Of a stretch of 64,000 nucleotides of DNA, positions 53,622 through 62,414 are shown piece after piece. This DNA comes from Lyngbya sp. PCC 8106 (GTDB taxonomy: Bacteria; Cyanobacteriota; Cyanobacteriia; Cyanobacteriales; Microcoleaceae). Position 1 is the first letter of the stretch; each line of letters begins with the position of its first letter. The notes under the pieces were generated by a model. That model worked only from the letters and a program-made list of their open reading frames with translations, did no database searches and was not told the origin of the DNA. The DNA lies in contig NZ_AAVU01000026.1 of NCBI RefSeq assembly GCF_000169095.1, positions 1 to 64,000 of the forward strand, given 5' to 3'. The position numbers and the translations under genes are program-made.

Positions 53622-54617
53622 TTATTTTTTCTTCAGCCAACTAAACATCGCCCGCAAATCTTTTCCGACTTCCTCAATAGGATGTTCCGCTTCTTGGCGA
53701 CGCATCGCAGTAAAACCCGGTTTACCCGATTGATTTTCCAAGACAAACTCTCGCGCAAATTGACCTGATTGAATCTCTTTAAGAATTTTACGCATTTCTG
53801 AGCGAGTTTCATCAGTAATAATCCGAGGGCCGCGTGTATAATCGCCGTATTCAGCCGTATTAGAAATACTATCGCGCATATTAGCTAAACCGCCCTCAAC
53901 CACCAAGTCAACAATCAGTTTAACTTCGTGTAAGCATTCAAAATATGCTAGTTCCGGTTGATAGCCTGCCTCTACCAAGGTTTCAAACCCGGATTTGATT
54001 AATTCACTCAAACCCCCACACAACACCACCTGTTCCCCAAATAAATCGGTTTCGGTTTCTTCACGGAACGTGGTTTGTAAAATTCCTCCTCTAGTTCCTC
54101 CAATCCCTTTTGCATAGGCCATAGCGCGATCGCGGGCCTGACCCGAAGCATCTTGATACACTGCAAACAAACACGGTACCCCTTGTCCTTCTTGATAAGT
54201 TCGACGAACGAGATGACCGGGGCCTTTGGGCGCAACCATAATCACATCTACCTCGGGCGGAGGTACCACTTGACCAAAGTGAATGTTAAAACCATGAGCA
54301 AAGGCTAAAATCTTACCTTCTTTTAAATGCGGTTCAATTTCGGTTTTGTAAACGGTTTTCTGCACTTCATCCGGTAACAGAATCATAATTAAGTCTGCTA
54401 TCTCTGCGGCTTTGTCTACAGGATGAACCGTTAACCCCTCATCTTTGGCTTTGGGTGCGGACTTACTACCCGGATATAGCCCGACGACTACGTTTATGCC
54501 ACTGTCTTTGAGGTTGAGGGCGTGAGCATGACCTTGAGAACCATAACCAATAATTGCAACCGTTTTATCTGCCAATAAATCTAGATTGGCATCTGCATCA
54601 TAATACATCCGAGCCAT
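53622..54617 (-). CDS. ilvC: Ketol-acid reductoisomerase
   Basis: A 331-residue class I enzyme that converts acetolactate or acetohydroxybutyrate to the dihydroxy acid with NADPH and Mg, the second common step of branched-chain amino-acid synthesis. The NADPH-binding Rossmann motif is GYGSQGHAHALNLKDSG. The metal-binding acidic motifs are in ETETDLFGEQVVLCGG and AYFECLHEVKLIVDLV. The C-terminal knotted domain is complete. The start is ATG 54617 with GGAGAG upstream. It is divergent from the RidA-family gene, and ridA and ilv functions are often linked because RidA removes reactive enamine by-products. Confidence 0.97.
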   Translation of the reverse strand: MARMYYDADANLDLLADKTVAIIGYGSQGHAHALNLKDSGINVVVGLYPGSKSAPKAKDEGLTVHPVDKAAEIADLIMILLPDEVQKTVYKTEIEPHLKEGKILAFAHGFNIHFGQVVPPPEVDVIMVAPKGPGHLVRRTYQEGQGVPCLFAVYQDASGQARDRAMAYAKGIGGTRGGILQTTFREETETDLFGEQVVLCGGLSELIKSGFETLVEAGYQPELAYFECLHEVKLIVDLVVEGGLANMRDSISNTAEYGDYTRGPRIITDETRSEMRKILKEIQSGQFAREFVLENQSGKPGFTAMRRQEAEHPIEEVGKDLRAMFSWLKKK

Positions 54618-54810
54618 AGTGAGTCTCTCCTTGCAATACTTCTGAGGGGTGCGTGCAAAACCCTTATCCTATCACGAGTCAGTTCCCCTTCTGAATATAA
54701 AATTTACAAGTTAAAAATTTATAGCTTAAACAATTGAGGGCAGTGCATAGGGTAGAATCAACAGACGAGCAGAATCAGAATTTTCAGATTTTTTGTCGCA
54801 ATTATTAACA

Positions 54811-55200
54811 ATGTTTGAGTATATCACCCTACCCGATAATATTTTACCACCTGTTGCACCCTATTCTCATGCAGTCAGGGCAGGGGATTTTCTGTTTGTT
54901 ACCGGACAACTTCCTGAAGATCCCAATACAGGAGAAATTCTCAAAGGAAGTATTGAACAACAAACCCAACAAGTGATGGAAAATTTGAGGTTAGTTCTCG
55001 AACACGCCGGAACGAATTTTGATCGGGTTGTCATGTCACGAATTTTTTTAACAGATTTTCGTGACTATCAAAGTGTGAATCAGATTTATGCGTCTTATTT
55101 TAATTCAAAACGTTTACCCAGTCGCACGACTGTCGGGGTTCTCGGGCTTGCCGATTTGGGTGATATTGAGATTGATTTGATTGTTTATTGTGGTGATTAA
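54811..55200 (+). CDS. RidA family (YjgF/YER057c/UK114) protein
   Basis: A 129-residue trimeric-type RidA protein. It opens FEYITLPDNILPPVAPYSHAVRAGDFLFVTGQLPEDP, has the conserved VMSRIFLTDFRDYQSVNQIYASYF, and the active-site arginine in LPSRTTVGVLGLADLG. RidA hydrolyses reactive enamine/imine intermediates from pyridoxal enzymes. I chose ATG 54811; an earlier start at 54793 adds six non-conserved residues. It is divergent from ilvC with a 193-bp spacer that must hold both promoters. Confidence 0.9.
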   Translation: MFEYITLPDNILPPVAPYSHAVRAGDFLFVTGQLPEDPNTGEILKGSIEQQTQQVMENLRLVLEHAGTNFDRVVMSRIFLTDFRDYQSVNQIYASYFNSKRLPSRTTVGVLGLADLGDIEIDLIVYCGD

Positions 55201-55585
55201 TTCTTTTTTCACTTTAGAGGTCTACTCTCTCAGGTAAGAGAAGTAAAGACCAAAAGCGTCAAAGAGATCAGCTACATACGATACAAATTGAGGATAAAAT
55301 CGAGACAAAATAGTTAAGTTGTATAAACTTCTGTAAAGTTAAGTCTAATTATCTTTCCAGAAAAAAAATAAACAGATCCTCGAATAGTAAGAGGAGATTG
55401 AATTTACAGGATTTGAGTGCGTTTATCCAAAAGTTTACAGTTTGAAAACTCCTGTTAAGTCTTATTTCAGCTTCACTAATTTAATGGATAACCAGGGTAA
55501 TTTATGATTCATACTAGAAGAAAGACACGCAATTAATTAATGCAGTGTTTCACTGTTGAATCTAACTTTGATAAACTTTAGTGAT
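55201..55585. other. Intergenic region, 385 bp
   Basis: AT-rich, with no open frame or clear hairpin. A TTG in frame with the next gene at 55556 adds ten residues, but ATG 55586 is preferred. I see no promoter I would commit to. Confidence 0.5.
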
Positions 55586-55870
55586 ATGAGACGACCTTCA
55601 CAATTAACCCGGTTAATTTGGGATTTCTATCGTGAAAATCACGAAGAACTGCAACGACTTCAGCCCTTAGCAAAATGCAAAGTCTACCGTCGCTGGGGTG
55701 TGTTGCATATTCAATGTGTTAGCCAAGATATGGCTGATTTGATGGCGGCTTCCCAAAAGCTGTTAAGAGAACCTATTTCTCAAATGCGCCTTGCTCAAAA
55801 AATCAAAATTTCCGTTAAAAATATGACGGTAGCTGTATTTGATGTCAAACCAGACACGATCATTGCTTAA
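55586..55870 (+). CDS. Conserved-looking cyanobacterial hypothetical protein
   Basis: 94 residues from ATG 55586 (MRRPSQLTRLIWDFYRENHEELQRLQPL). No domain is recognised. The sequence is well-formed (regular codon use, mixed helix/strand, CKVYRRWGVLHIQCVSQDMADLM), with no signal peptide or membrane segment, so a small cytoplasmic protein is likely. It is closed by a hairpin at 55897-55920. The sRNA-like array starts 114 bp after its stop. Confidence 0.65.
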   Translation: MRRPSQLTRLIWDFYRENHEELQRLQPLAKCKVYRRWGVLHIQCVSQDMADLMAASQKLLREPISQMRLAQKIKISVKNMTVAVFDVKPDTIIA

Positions 55871-55896
55871 GAAACTTGATCTATCTATGTTCAATT

Positions 55897-55925
55897 CCTG
55901 CAATCTTCAACGGTTGCAGGCTTTA
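55897..55925 (+). terminator. Hairpin after the 94-residue protein gene
   Basis: CCTGCAA and TTGCAGG form a perfect 7-bp stem around TCTTCAACGG. CTTTAATT follows, a weak T tract. Confidence 0.5.
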
Positions 55926-55983
55926 ATTAAACCATTAGCACAAGACAAAAGACGATTACTTTTTTAAATTCTAACGAAACTCT

Positions 55984-56071
55984 CCTGAAAGGATCAATAG
56001 AGAGTAGAAGAATCACTCAGTAGATGCACCCTGATGAATTTCCCTTGGCAAAAGCTAGGGGATTTTTTTTT
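55984..56071 (+). ncRNA. Tandem small-RNA unit 1 of 4
   Basis: 88 nt from CCTGAAAGG (matching CCGGAA in the other copies) to the end of the T run. GTAGATGCACCCTGAT is at 56020-56035. TCCCTTGGC, AAAA and GCTAGGGGA form a 9-bp stem (G-T pairs allowed), followed by 9 T. TAACGA at 55972 could be a -10. No open frame. Confidence 0.65.
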
Positions 56072-56149
56072 GCCCAAAACGTTCCCAAAATTTTCACAAT
56101 TTAGCCACAATTCAACTTAAATTGATATCAAATTAATTCTGCAAATATT

Positions 56150-56239
56150 CCGGAAGCCTCTTGATATTTACCGAATAACAGAACAGGAGTAGATGCACCC
56201 CGATCAACTAGCCCTCGGATTAATCTGAGGGTTTTTTTT
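56150..56239 (+). ncRNA. Tandem small-RNA unit 2 of 4
   Basis: 90 nt. CCGGAA at 56150-56155, GTAGATGCACCCCGAT at 56189-56204, then terminator CCCTCGGA, TTAA, TCTGAGGG and 8 T. TTGATA at 56122 may be a -35 with an AT-rich -10 near 56144. Confidence 0.68.
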
Positions 56240-56324
56240 GTGTAGAGGTGTGTTTTAGCTAGATATATATTTTCTCACAAATAATCTAAATAAACTTGTT
56301 TAACAGTGAAATTTTAGAACCTAT

Positions 56325-56413
56325 CCGGAACCGATCTAATCGTACCAGAAGTCTATAGAAGAGTAGATGCACCCTGATGGTTATCCCCTAGCTTCGGTTA
56401 GGGGATTTTTTTT
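56325..56413 (+). ncRNA. Tandem small-RNA unit 3 of 4
   Basis: 89 nt. CCGGAA at 56325-56330, GTAGATGCACCCTGAT at 56363-56378, then terminator ATCCCCTAGC, TTCG and GTTAGGGGAT with a run of 8 T. TAGAAC at 56315 is a possible -10. Confidence 0.68.
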
Positions 56414-56499
56414 GACAGCATGACTCCCAACTCAATTATTGACGCTACATCAACGCACTCTAGAAATCGAGACTGAATATTGATAGTTCGGAAAAATAA

Positions 56500-56646
56500 G
56501 CCACCGAAGCTGATAATTTGTTAGCACCCACTACACCCGGAAAACAAGTCTTTATCATCGAAGAAGGAACAGCAATTCCCGAAGACTTACAAACAGAAAT
56601 CGCAGATAGTGAAATTATATTCGTTCCCGATGGCACCTTTTTCTAA
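56500..56646 (+). pseudogene. Gene fragment, C-terminal remnant
   Basis: A frame of 48 codons with no start and a normal stop: after TAA at 56497 it reads ATEADNLLAPTTPGKQVFII, then EEGTAIPEDLQTEIADSE and IIFVPDGTFF. The composition is that of real protein, but no start or upstream part exists. It lies in the larger gap between small-RNA units 3 and 4, so it may mark the insertion or rearrangement that widened that gap. Family not recognised. Confidence 0.45.
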
Positions 56647-56663
56647 AAAACATTCTAAACTCT

Positions 56664-56751
56664 CCGGAAACCCCATACCCCCAACAGAAACAAAAGATAG
56701 TAGATGCACCCTGATCAATTATCCTTCGGCTTCGGCTGAGGGATTTTTTTT
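56664..56751 (+). ncRNA. Tandem small-RNA unit 4 of 4
   Basis: 88 nt. CCGGAA at 56664-56669, GTAGATGCACCCTGAT at 56700-56715, then terminator TCCTTCGGC, TTCG and GCTGAGGGA with 8 T. TAAACT at 56655 is a possible -10. It ends 107 bp before the smc start. Confidence 0.68.
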
Positions 56752-56858
56752 GTTTTTTGGTAGAGGTTTTCGCGATCGCGATGACGAATTGGACAACGAC
56801 TGTGCTACCCTGTTGAAGATAAACACACAGTTGGCACAGGTACAGCTCCAAAGCGTAC

Positions 56859-59800
56859 ATGGTTCACATCAAGCGCGTAGAACTCACCAATTTCAAATCA
56901 TTTGGCGGTACGACGGATATTCCGTTGTTACCCGGCTTTACTGTGGTTTCAGGGCCTAACGGTTCCGGAAAGTCCAATATCCTCGATGCGTTACTCTTTG
57001 CGTTGGGACTCTCTTCATCTAAAGGAATGCGTGCCGAACGTTTACCCGACTTAGTAAACAACAGCCAGAGCCGCAAAACCACCGTTGAAACCCGCGTTAC
57101 CGTAACTTTTGATCTTTCCGAAGATAACCACCTCTGGTCAGCCATGAAGCGCAACGGGAAGTTCTACGCAGACGAGGAACTTGAAGAATTAGAAACCGAT
57201 CACTCCTCAGAAACCAATGGTTCTCAGACAACAGAAGAAGCTGAAACCCAAGCTTTTACCCCCGAATGGAGTGTTACCCGAAAGCTGCGCGTCACCAAAC
57301 AAGGGACATACACATCCACCTACTATATCAACGGAGAAGCCTGTACCCAAACCGAACTACACGAACAACTCAATCATCTGCGAGTCTACCCGGAAGGATA
57401 CAACGTTGTTTTACAAGGGGATGTCACCAGTATTATTACGATGAAACCCCGTGAACGTCGAGAAATTATCGATGAGTTGGCGGGAGTGGCGCAATTTGAT
57501 CGTAAAATTTCCTTAGCCAAAGAGAAGTTAGACACCGTAAAAGAACGAGAAGAACGCAGTCGTATTGTCGAACAAGAATTAATCGCCCAAAGAGATCGTC
57601 TCAATAAAGATCGAGTCAAAGCCGAAAAATATCAAAAATTGCGAGAAGAATTTCAACAAAAACTTCAGTGGGAAGCGGTTTTAAATTATCAAACGCTCAA
57701 AAAGCAAACCTTTCGACTGCGGGAACAAATCGAAGCAGGTGATCGTTCTGTGAATGAACTTAGTGAAAATCTCCAACAACAAACAACTCAAATTCAAAAA
57801 ACCACAACCGAACTTGAACAGTTAAACGCCCGCGTTAAAGCCATGGGTGAACAAGAACTGATTGATTTACAATCAACTTTAGCAACACAAGAAGCCGAAA
57901 ATCGTCAATTTCAACAACGACAACGAGAAACCGAAACAGGCGTTCAAAATACCCAAAGTCAAATTCAACAAACCCAAGAAGAACGACAAAATTATCAACA
58001 AACCCTAGAAACTATCGCCTCTCAGCGAGAAGTAGAAACACACAATTTACAAGTTCGTACAACCGAACGAGATCAAATTCAACAAAGCCTCAACCAAACC
58101 CGTCAAGCAGCAAGTCAAGTCGCCCAACAAGCAGAAGCTTGGATGCAGCAACAAACTGATTTACACCGTAAAATAGAAACACTGCAAAAAAATCTGAATC
58201 CCCAACGAACAGAACGGGCTAAACTGACAGAAAGAGTCAATCAACTACAACGTCAAATTAATGAGCAACAGCAGTCTTTTTTGTCATCCCAACAACAGTT
58301 AGAAACCGCTCAAACTGAAGTTAACCAAGCCCAAAAAGAACGAGAAAATGCCCGTCAGCAAACCGAATCTTTGGCTCAAATTGTTGCCCAAGCAGAACAA
58401 GAATTGCAACTGCAACAAGAGACTCAAACGCGACTTTTGCGAGAACAACGAGAACAACAACGTCAACTTGATAAACTCGAAGCCCAACACCAAGCCCAAC
58501 AAGAAGCAACCGGAACTTATGCAACCAAAGTGATTACTCAGTCAGGGCTTCCTGGGGTGTGTGGGTTGGTGTGTCAGCTAGGGCGAGTCGAACCTGATTT
58601 TCAACTGGCGTTAGAAATAGCCGCAGGGGGGCGTTTAGGACATTTGGTGGTTGAAGATGATGGCGTAGCAGCAGCGGGAATTGAACTTTTAAAGCGTCAA
58701 AAAGCCGGAAGAATTACCTTTTTACCCTTGAATAAAATTCGCCCCAACCGAGGAGGAATGGGGAGTATGGCGACAATGCGATCGCTGGAAGGGTTTGTTG
58801 ATTTAGCGGTAAATTTGATTGAATGCGATCGCCAATATGAAAATATTTTCGCCTATGTATTTGGGAATACAATGGTGTTTAATCATATCAATAATGCTCG
58901 TCGTTATATTGGTCAGCATCGCATGGTAACATTAGATGGGGAATTGTTAGAAACCAGTGGCGCGATGACAGGGGGAAGTCAAAGTTCGCGCTCAACGCTA
59001 CATTTTGGCACCTTAGATGAAACGACTTCAGAAAGTCAGGCGATAGCAGGTTTACGTCAACGGTTAGATGATATTGAACGGATTTTAGAGCGGTGTATGC
59101 GGGCGATTTCTGATGCTACAATTATCGTCAAAGAACGTTCGCAAGCAATGATTGAGGCTCGTCAAACCTTGCGGGATAATCAACAAAGAGTGAGTCAAAT
59201 TGAGTCGAAGATTCAAACCTTAACAACCCAACAGGAGAGTTTAAAAACTCAACTCAATCAAAATATTCAAGAATTGAATACTGCACAAAATCGGCTACAA
59301 CTCCTAGAGCGAGAGATTCCTATTCAAGAAGTGCAACTCCAACGCGATCGCGAAACTTTGTCGCAATTAGAAGCCGCTCATAGTCATAGTGAATGGCAAC
59401 AGTTACAAACGATATTAAGAACACAAGAAACGGATTTGCAAACCCAAGAAACGACTTTACAACAAGTTCAGCAACGGTTAATTGAGTTGGATAGTCAGCA
59501 GCAACGCATCGAAGAAAAAATCGAAGAAGGAAAACAGCGAATTGAAGATTATCAGCAACAGCAACAATTGCAAAACCATCAAATTCGAGAACTCAAAAAA
59601 CAAATTACTCATTGGCAAGAACAAATTGCTCTAACTCGGGGTTCCGTGTTAAAAGTAGAAGCCCGTTTAGGAGAAGGAAAACGCCAGCGCGATCAAGTTG
59701 AAACCCAATTGCGAGATCAACATTTAGCCAAACAACAGTTAGAATGGCAAATTCAAAAACTACAAGAAACTCAACTCGGACGCCGAGAACAACTCGAAAT

Positions 59801-60512
59801 CAAACAAGAACAGTTAGCGACTCAGCAAGCCGAACTGAGCGATCCTCTACCCGAAATTCCCGAAAATCTGGATTTAGCCTCCCTCCAGCGAGAATTAAAA
59901 GCCCTACAGAAACAGATGGAAGCCCTAGAACCCGTCAATATGCTCGCCTTAGAAGAATTTCAACGCACTCAAACTCGCTTAGATGAACTGAGTCAAAAAC
60001 TAACCACCTTAGAAGGAGAACGAACCGAACTGCTATTGAGAATTGAAAACTTTACCACCCTACGACAACGAGCCTTTCAAGAAGCCTTTGATGCCGTTAA
60101 TGAAAATTTTCAAACCATCTTTGCCAGCCTGTCCGACGGAGACGGTTATCTGCAAATAGACGATCTAGAAGATCCGTTTAATAGTGGTTTAAACCTGATC
60201 GCTCACCCCAAAGGTAAACCTGTACAACGGTTAGCGTCAATGTCTGGAGGAGAAAAATCTTTAACCGCCCTGAGTTTTATCTTTTCATTGCAACGTTATC
60301 GGCCCTCACCATTTTATGCGTTTGATGAAGTCGATATGTTTTTAGACGGGGCAAATGTGGAGCGATTAGCTAGAATGATAAAAAGACAAGCCCAACAAGC
60401 TCAGTTTATTGTTGTGAGTTTGCGCCGACCCATGATGGAAGCATCCGAGCGGACGATTGGAGTGACCCAAGCACGGGGAGCCTATACACAAGTGTTAGGA
60501 ATACAGCTATAA
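56859..60512 (+). CDS. smc: Chromosome segregation SMC ATPase
   Basis: A 1217-residue condensin subunit that compacts and helps segregate the chromosome. The N-terminal head has Walker A VSGPNGSGKSNILDALLFALG (32-39 core). Long Gln/Glu-rich coiled coils flank the hinge (about 545-690, SGLPGVCGLVCQLGRVEP and GAMTGGSQSSRSTLHFG). The C-terminal head has the ABC signature SMSGGEKSLTALSF and Walker B FYAFDEVDMFLDGANV. Length and architecture are normal. The start is ATG 56859 (MVHIKRVELTNFKSFGG). ScpA/ScpB are not in the window. The small-RNA array ends 107 bp upstream. Confidence 0.97.
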   Translation: MVHIKRVELTNFKSFGGTTDIPLLPGFTVVSGPNGSGKSNILDALLFALGLSSSKGMRAERLPDLVNNSQSRKTTVETRVTVTFDLSEDNHLWSAMKRNGKFYADEELEELETDHSSETNGSQTTEEAETQAFTPEWSVTRKLRVTKQGTYTSTYYINGEACTQTELHEQLNHLRVYPEGYNVVLQGDVTSIITMKPRERREIIDELAGVAQFDRKISLAKEKLDTVKEREERSRIVEQELIAQRDRLNKDRVKAEKYQKLREEFQQKLQWEAVLNYQTLKKQTFRLREQIEAGDRSVNELSENLQQQTTQIQKTTTELEQLNARVKAMGEQELIDLQSTLATQEAENRQFQQRQRETETGVQNTQSQIQQTQEERQNYQQTLETIASQREVETHNLQVRTTERDQIQQSLNQTRQAASQVAQQAEAWMQQQTDLHRKIETLQKNLNPQRTERAKLTERVNQLQRQINEQQQSFLSSQQQLETAQTEVNQAQKERENARQQTESLAQIVAQAEQELQLQQETQTRLLREQREQQRQLDKLEAQHQAQQEATGTYATKVITQSGLPGVCGLVCQLGRVEPDFQLALEIAAGGRLGHLVVEDDGVAAAGIELLKRQKAGRITFLPLNKIRPNRGGMGSMATMRSLEGFVDLAVNLIECDRQYENIFAYVFGNTMVFNHINNARRYIGQHRMVTLDGELLETSGAMTGGSQSSRSTLHFGTLDETTSESQAIAGLRQRLDDIERILERCMRAISDATIIVKERSQAMIEARQTLRDNQQRVSQIESKIQTLTTQQESLKTQLNQNIQELNTAQNRLQLLEREIPIQEVQLQRDRETLSQLEAAHSHSEWQQLQTILRTQETDLQTQETTLQQVQQRLIELDSQQQRIEEKIEEGKQRIEDYQQQQQLQNHQIRELKKQITHWQEQIALTRGSVLKVEARLGEGKRQRDQVETQLRDQHLAKQQLEWQIQKLQETQLGRREQLEIKQEQLATQQAELSDPLPEIPENLDLASLQRELKALQKQMEALEPVNMLALEEFQRTQTRLDELSQKLTTLEGERTELLLRIENFTTLRQRAFQEAFDAVNENFQTIFASLSDGDGYLQIDDLEDPFNSGLNLIAHPKGKPVQRLASMSGGEKSLTALSFIFSLQRYRPSPFYAFDEVDMFLDGANVERLARMIKRQAQQAQFIVVSLRRPMMEASERTIGVTQARGAYTQVLGIQL

Positions 60513-60654
60513 AAAGCTGCCCGTTTTTATAGAGTCAGTGCATTGAAGATCTTGAGAACATCAGGGTCAGTTAAAAATAAGTCACTCACCGATAACCGCT
60601 TGCGGGTTGTGTAGAGTAATATGTATGTTTAATTGCATCTAGAATTGGCCAAGC

Positions 60655-61656
60655 ATGACATTTGAAACTATCCGCCAACGCTCCGAGCTTCTCGGCACTC
60701 AAGTGATTACCCGTGATAGAGGCAAGCGTCTCGGGGTTGTTAGTCAGTTATGGGTAGATGTAGACCAGCGTGAGATTGTAGCGATTGGACTCCGAGACAA
60801 CTTTTTGGCTGTTGCAGGTTTGCCAAAATATATGTATCTCAGCAGTGTTCGTGAAATCGGCGATGTACTCTTGGTGGATGATGAAAGAGTCCTCGAAGAA
60901 GACATAGACGTTGAGGCTTACAGTACCCTGATTAACAGCGAAGTCATTACCGAAACCGGAGAACCTTTAGGTCGAGTCCGAGGGTTTAAATTTGATCCGC
61001 TGAATGGAAAGCTGATCTCGATCATTATTGCCTCTATTGGTCTTCCCCAAATTCCCGATCAAATTATTAGCACCTACGAACTCTCTGTTGATGAGATTGT
61101 TAGTAGTGGGCCGAACCGTTTGATTGTGTTTGAACGGGCTGAAGAAAAACTTCAACAAATTACAGTCGGAGTCCTTGAACGCATGGGGTTAGGAGAAGCC
61201 CCTTGGGAAAAAGAAGAGGAAGGAATGTATTATCCTCCCACGATTAAATCGGAAAACCAACTTCCGAAAGGGACACCTCAAACAACTCCTGAGCGACAGT
61301 ACCAGCCCAATACACCAGTCGTTGAGGAAGTTTGGGAAGATGAACCCGAATGGCAAGAACCCGCCCCGCCTCAGCCTCTCCGTCAGCCTCAAACTGTTTA
61401 TGATGACTACGAGGAAGATAACTGGTCTGATGTCGAAGGGGATGAATACGATGAAAGCTACTCAGAGCCTGAGTATGTTCCCTTAGAACCCTATGAGGAA
61501 AAACGTTACAGCGCTCGTGAGTACGAATATGAAGACGATGTAGAATCAGATGCCTGGGCTGACGATGAAACACCCAAGCCTTATCAACCGCCTCGGGTTA
61601 ATATTCCTGAGAAAAAGAAAATGCCGGAATATGAGGAAGAACCCGGTGGTTACTAA
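60655..61656 (+). CDS. PRC-barrel domain protein with acidic disordered tail
   Basis: A 333-residue protein. Two PRC-barrel-type domains: about 1-85 (RSELLGTQVITRDRGKRLGVV, WVDVDQREIVAIGL) and about 85-180 (LINSEVITETGEPLGRVRGF, LNGKLISIIIASIGLPQIP). Residues about 195-333 are Pro/Glu/Asp/Tyr-rich and probably disordered (EVWEDEPEWQEP, DDYEEDNWSD). PRC-barrels occur in photosynthetic reaction-centre H subunits and in RNA-processing proteins. Similar two-domain proteins are widespread in cyanobacteria with no firm role. It lies 142 bp after smc. Confidence 0.85.
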   Translation: MTFETIRQRSELLGTQVITRDRGKRLGVVSQLWVDVDQREIVAIGLRDNFLAVAGLPKYMYLSSVREIGDVLLVDDERVLEEDIDVEAYSTLINSEVITETGEPLGRVRGFKFDPLNGKLISIIIASIGLPQIPDQIISTYELSVDEIVSSGPNRLIVFERAEEKLQQITVGVLERMGLGEAPWEKEEEGMYYPPTIKSENQLPKGTPQTTPERQYQPNTPVVEEVWEDEPEWQEPAPPQPLRQPQTVYDDYEEDNWSDVEGDEYDESYSEPEYVPLEPYEEKRYSAREYEYEDDVESDAWADDETPKPYQPPRVNIPEKKKMPEYEEEPGGY

Positions 61657-61717
61657 ATGCTTAAAATAGTAAGTGTTTAGTGTCTAATTCCTTGTCGGAT
61701 CTCTACTGAGTTCGCTC

Positions 61718-62188
61718 ATGTCTTCAACTCAAATCTCATCTCCGCTCACCCTCAAGCCTGGAAGTCTGCGTCGTGTTCATCACATTGCTTTGTATGTTTC
61801 TAACTTGCAGGCTTCCCGACACTTCTATGGAACTATTCTCGGTTTGCATGAACTCACAGGTGATGAAGTTCCCAGCACCTTAAAATCGATGGTCGAAGCA
61901 GGTCAAGTCGCGAATTTTGTCACACCCGATGGTACGGTGATTGACCTGTTTGCGAAAAGCGATCTCAAACCGCCTCATTCTGACCCCAAGCAAGTTTTTA
62001 CCCGTGCGAATCATCTTGCTTTTGACATTGACCCGCAATTATTTGACCATGCGGTTGAAGTCTTGCATCAACATCAAGTCACTATCGAAAGCGGCCCCGT
62101 GAGTCGTCCCACAGGACGGGGTATCTATTTTTATGACCCCGATGGTTTTGTGATTGAAATTCGTTGTGACCCCCTGCAAACCCCCTAA
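61718..62188 (+). CDS. VOC family (glyoxalase/dioxygenase-fold) protein
   Basis: A 156-residue vicinal-oxygen-chelate protein with two beta-alpha-beta-beta-beta modules. VHHIALYVSNLQASRHFYGTI begins the first, with His as a metal ligand. NHLAFDIDPQLFDHAV begins the second, and GRGIYFYDPDGFVIEIRC carries the last Glu ligand. It could be a glyoxalase-like or ring-cleavage-type enzyme; the substrate is unknown. It lies 61 bp after the PRC-barrel gene. Confidence 0.88.
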   Translation: MSSTQISSPLTLKPGSLRRVHHIALYVSNLQASRHFYGTILGLHELTGDEVPSTLKSMVEAGQVANFVTPDGTVIDLFAKSDLKPPHSDPKQVFTRANHLAFDIDPQLFDHAVEVLHQHQVTIESGPVSRPTGRGIYFYDPDGFVIEIRCDPLQTP

Positions 62189-62414
62189 ACAGAAGTTGAG
62201 AAAACGACAGTTTCTTGCCCTTACGATTTTCTAGGAACAGTTTCTGCGTAAAGTTTGGAGTCTCTTTGGCGAAAGCACAGGGAGAGTCAAGTTATGTTAT
62301 GCTAACAAGATTATTTAATCGATAAACCAGCCCGGGTGCGATTGTTCTCTCAGTCTCGTTTAGAAAAGACGTTTCTCAATTGATATCCGGTTAACTTATA
62401 CAAAATCAACTCAG

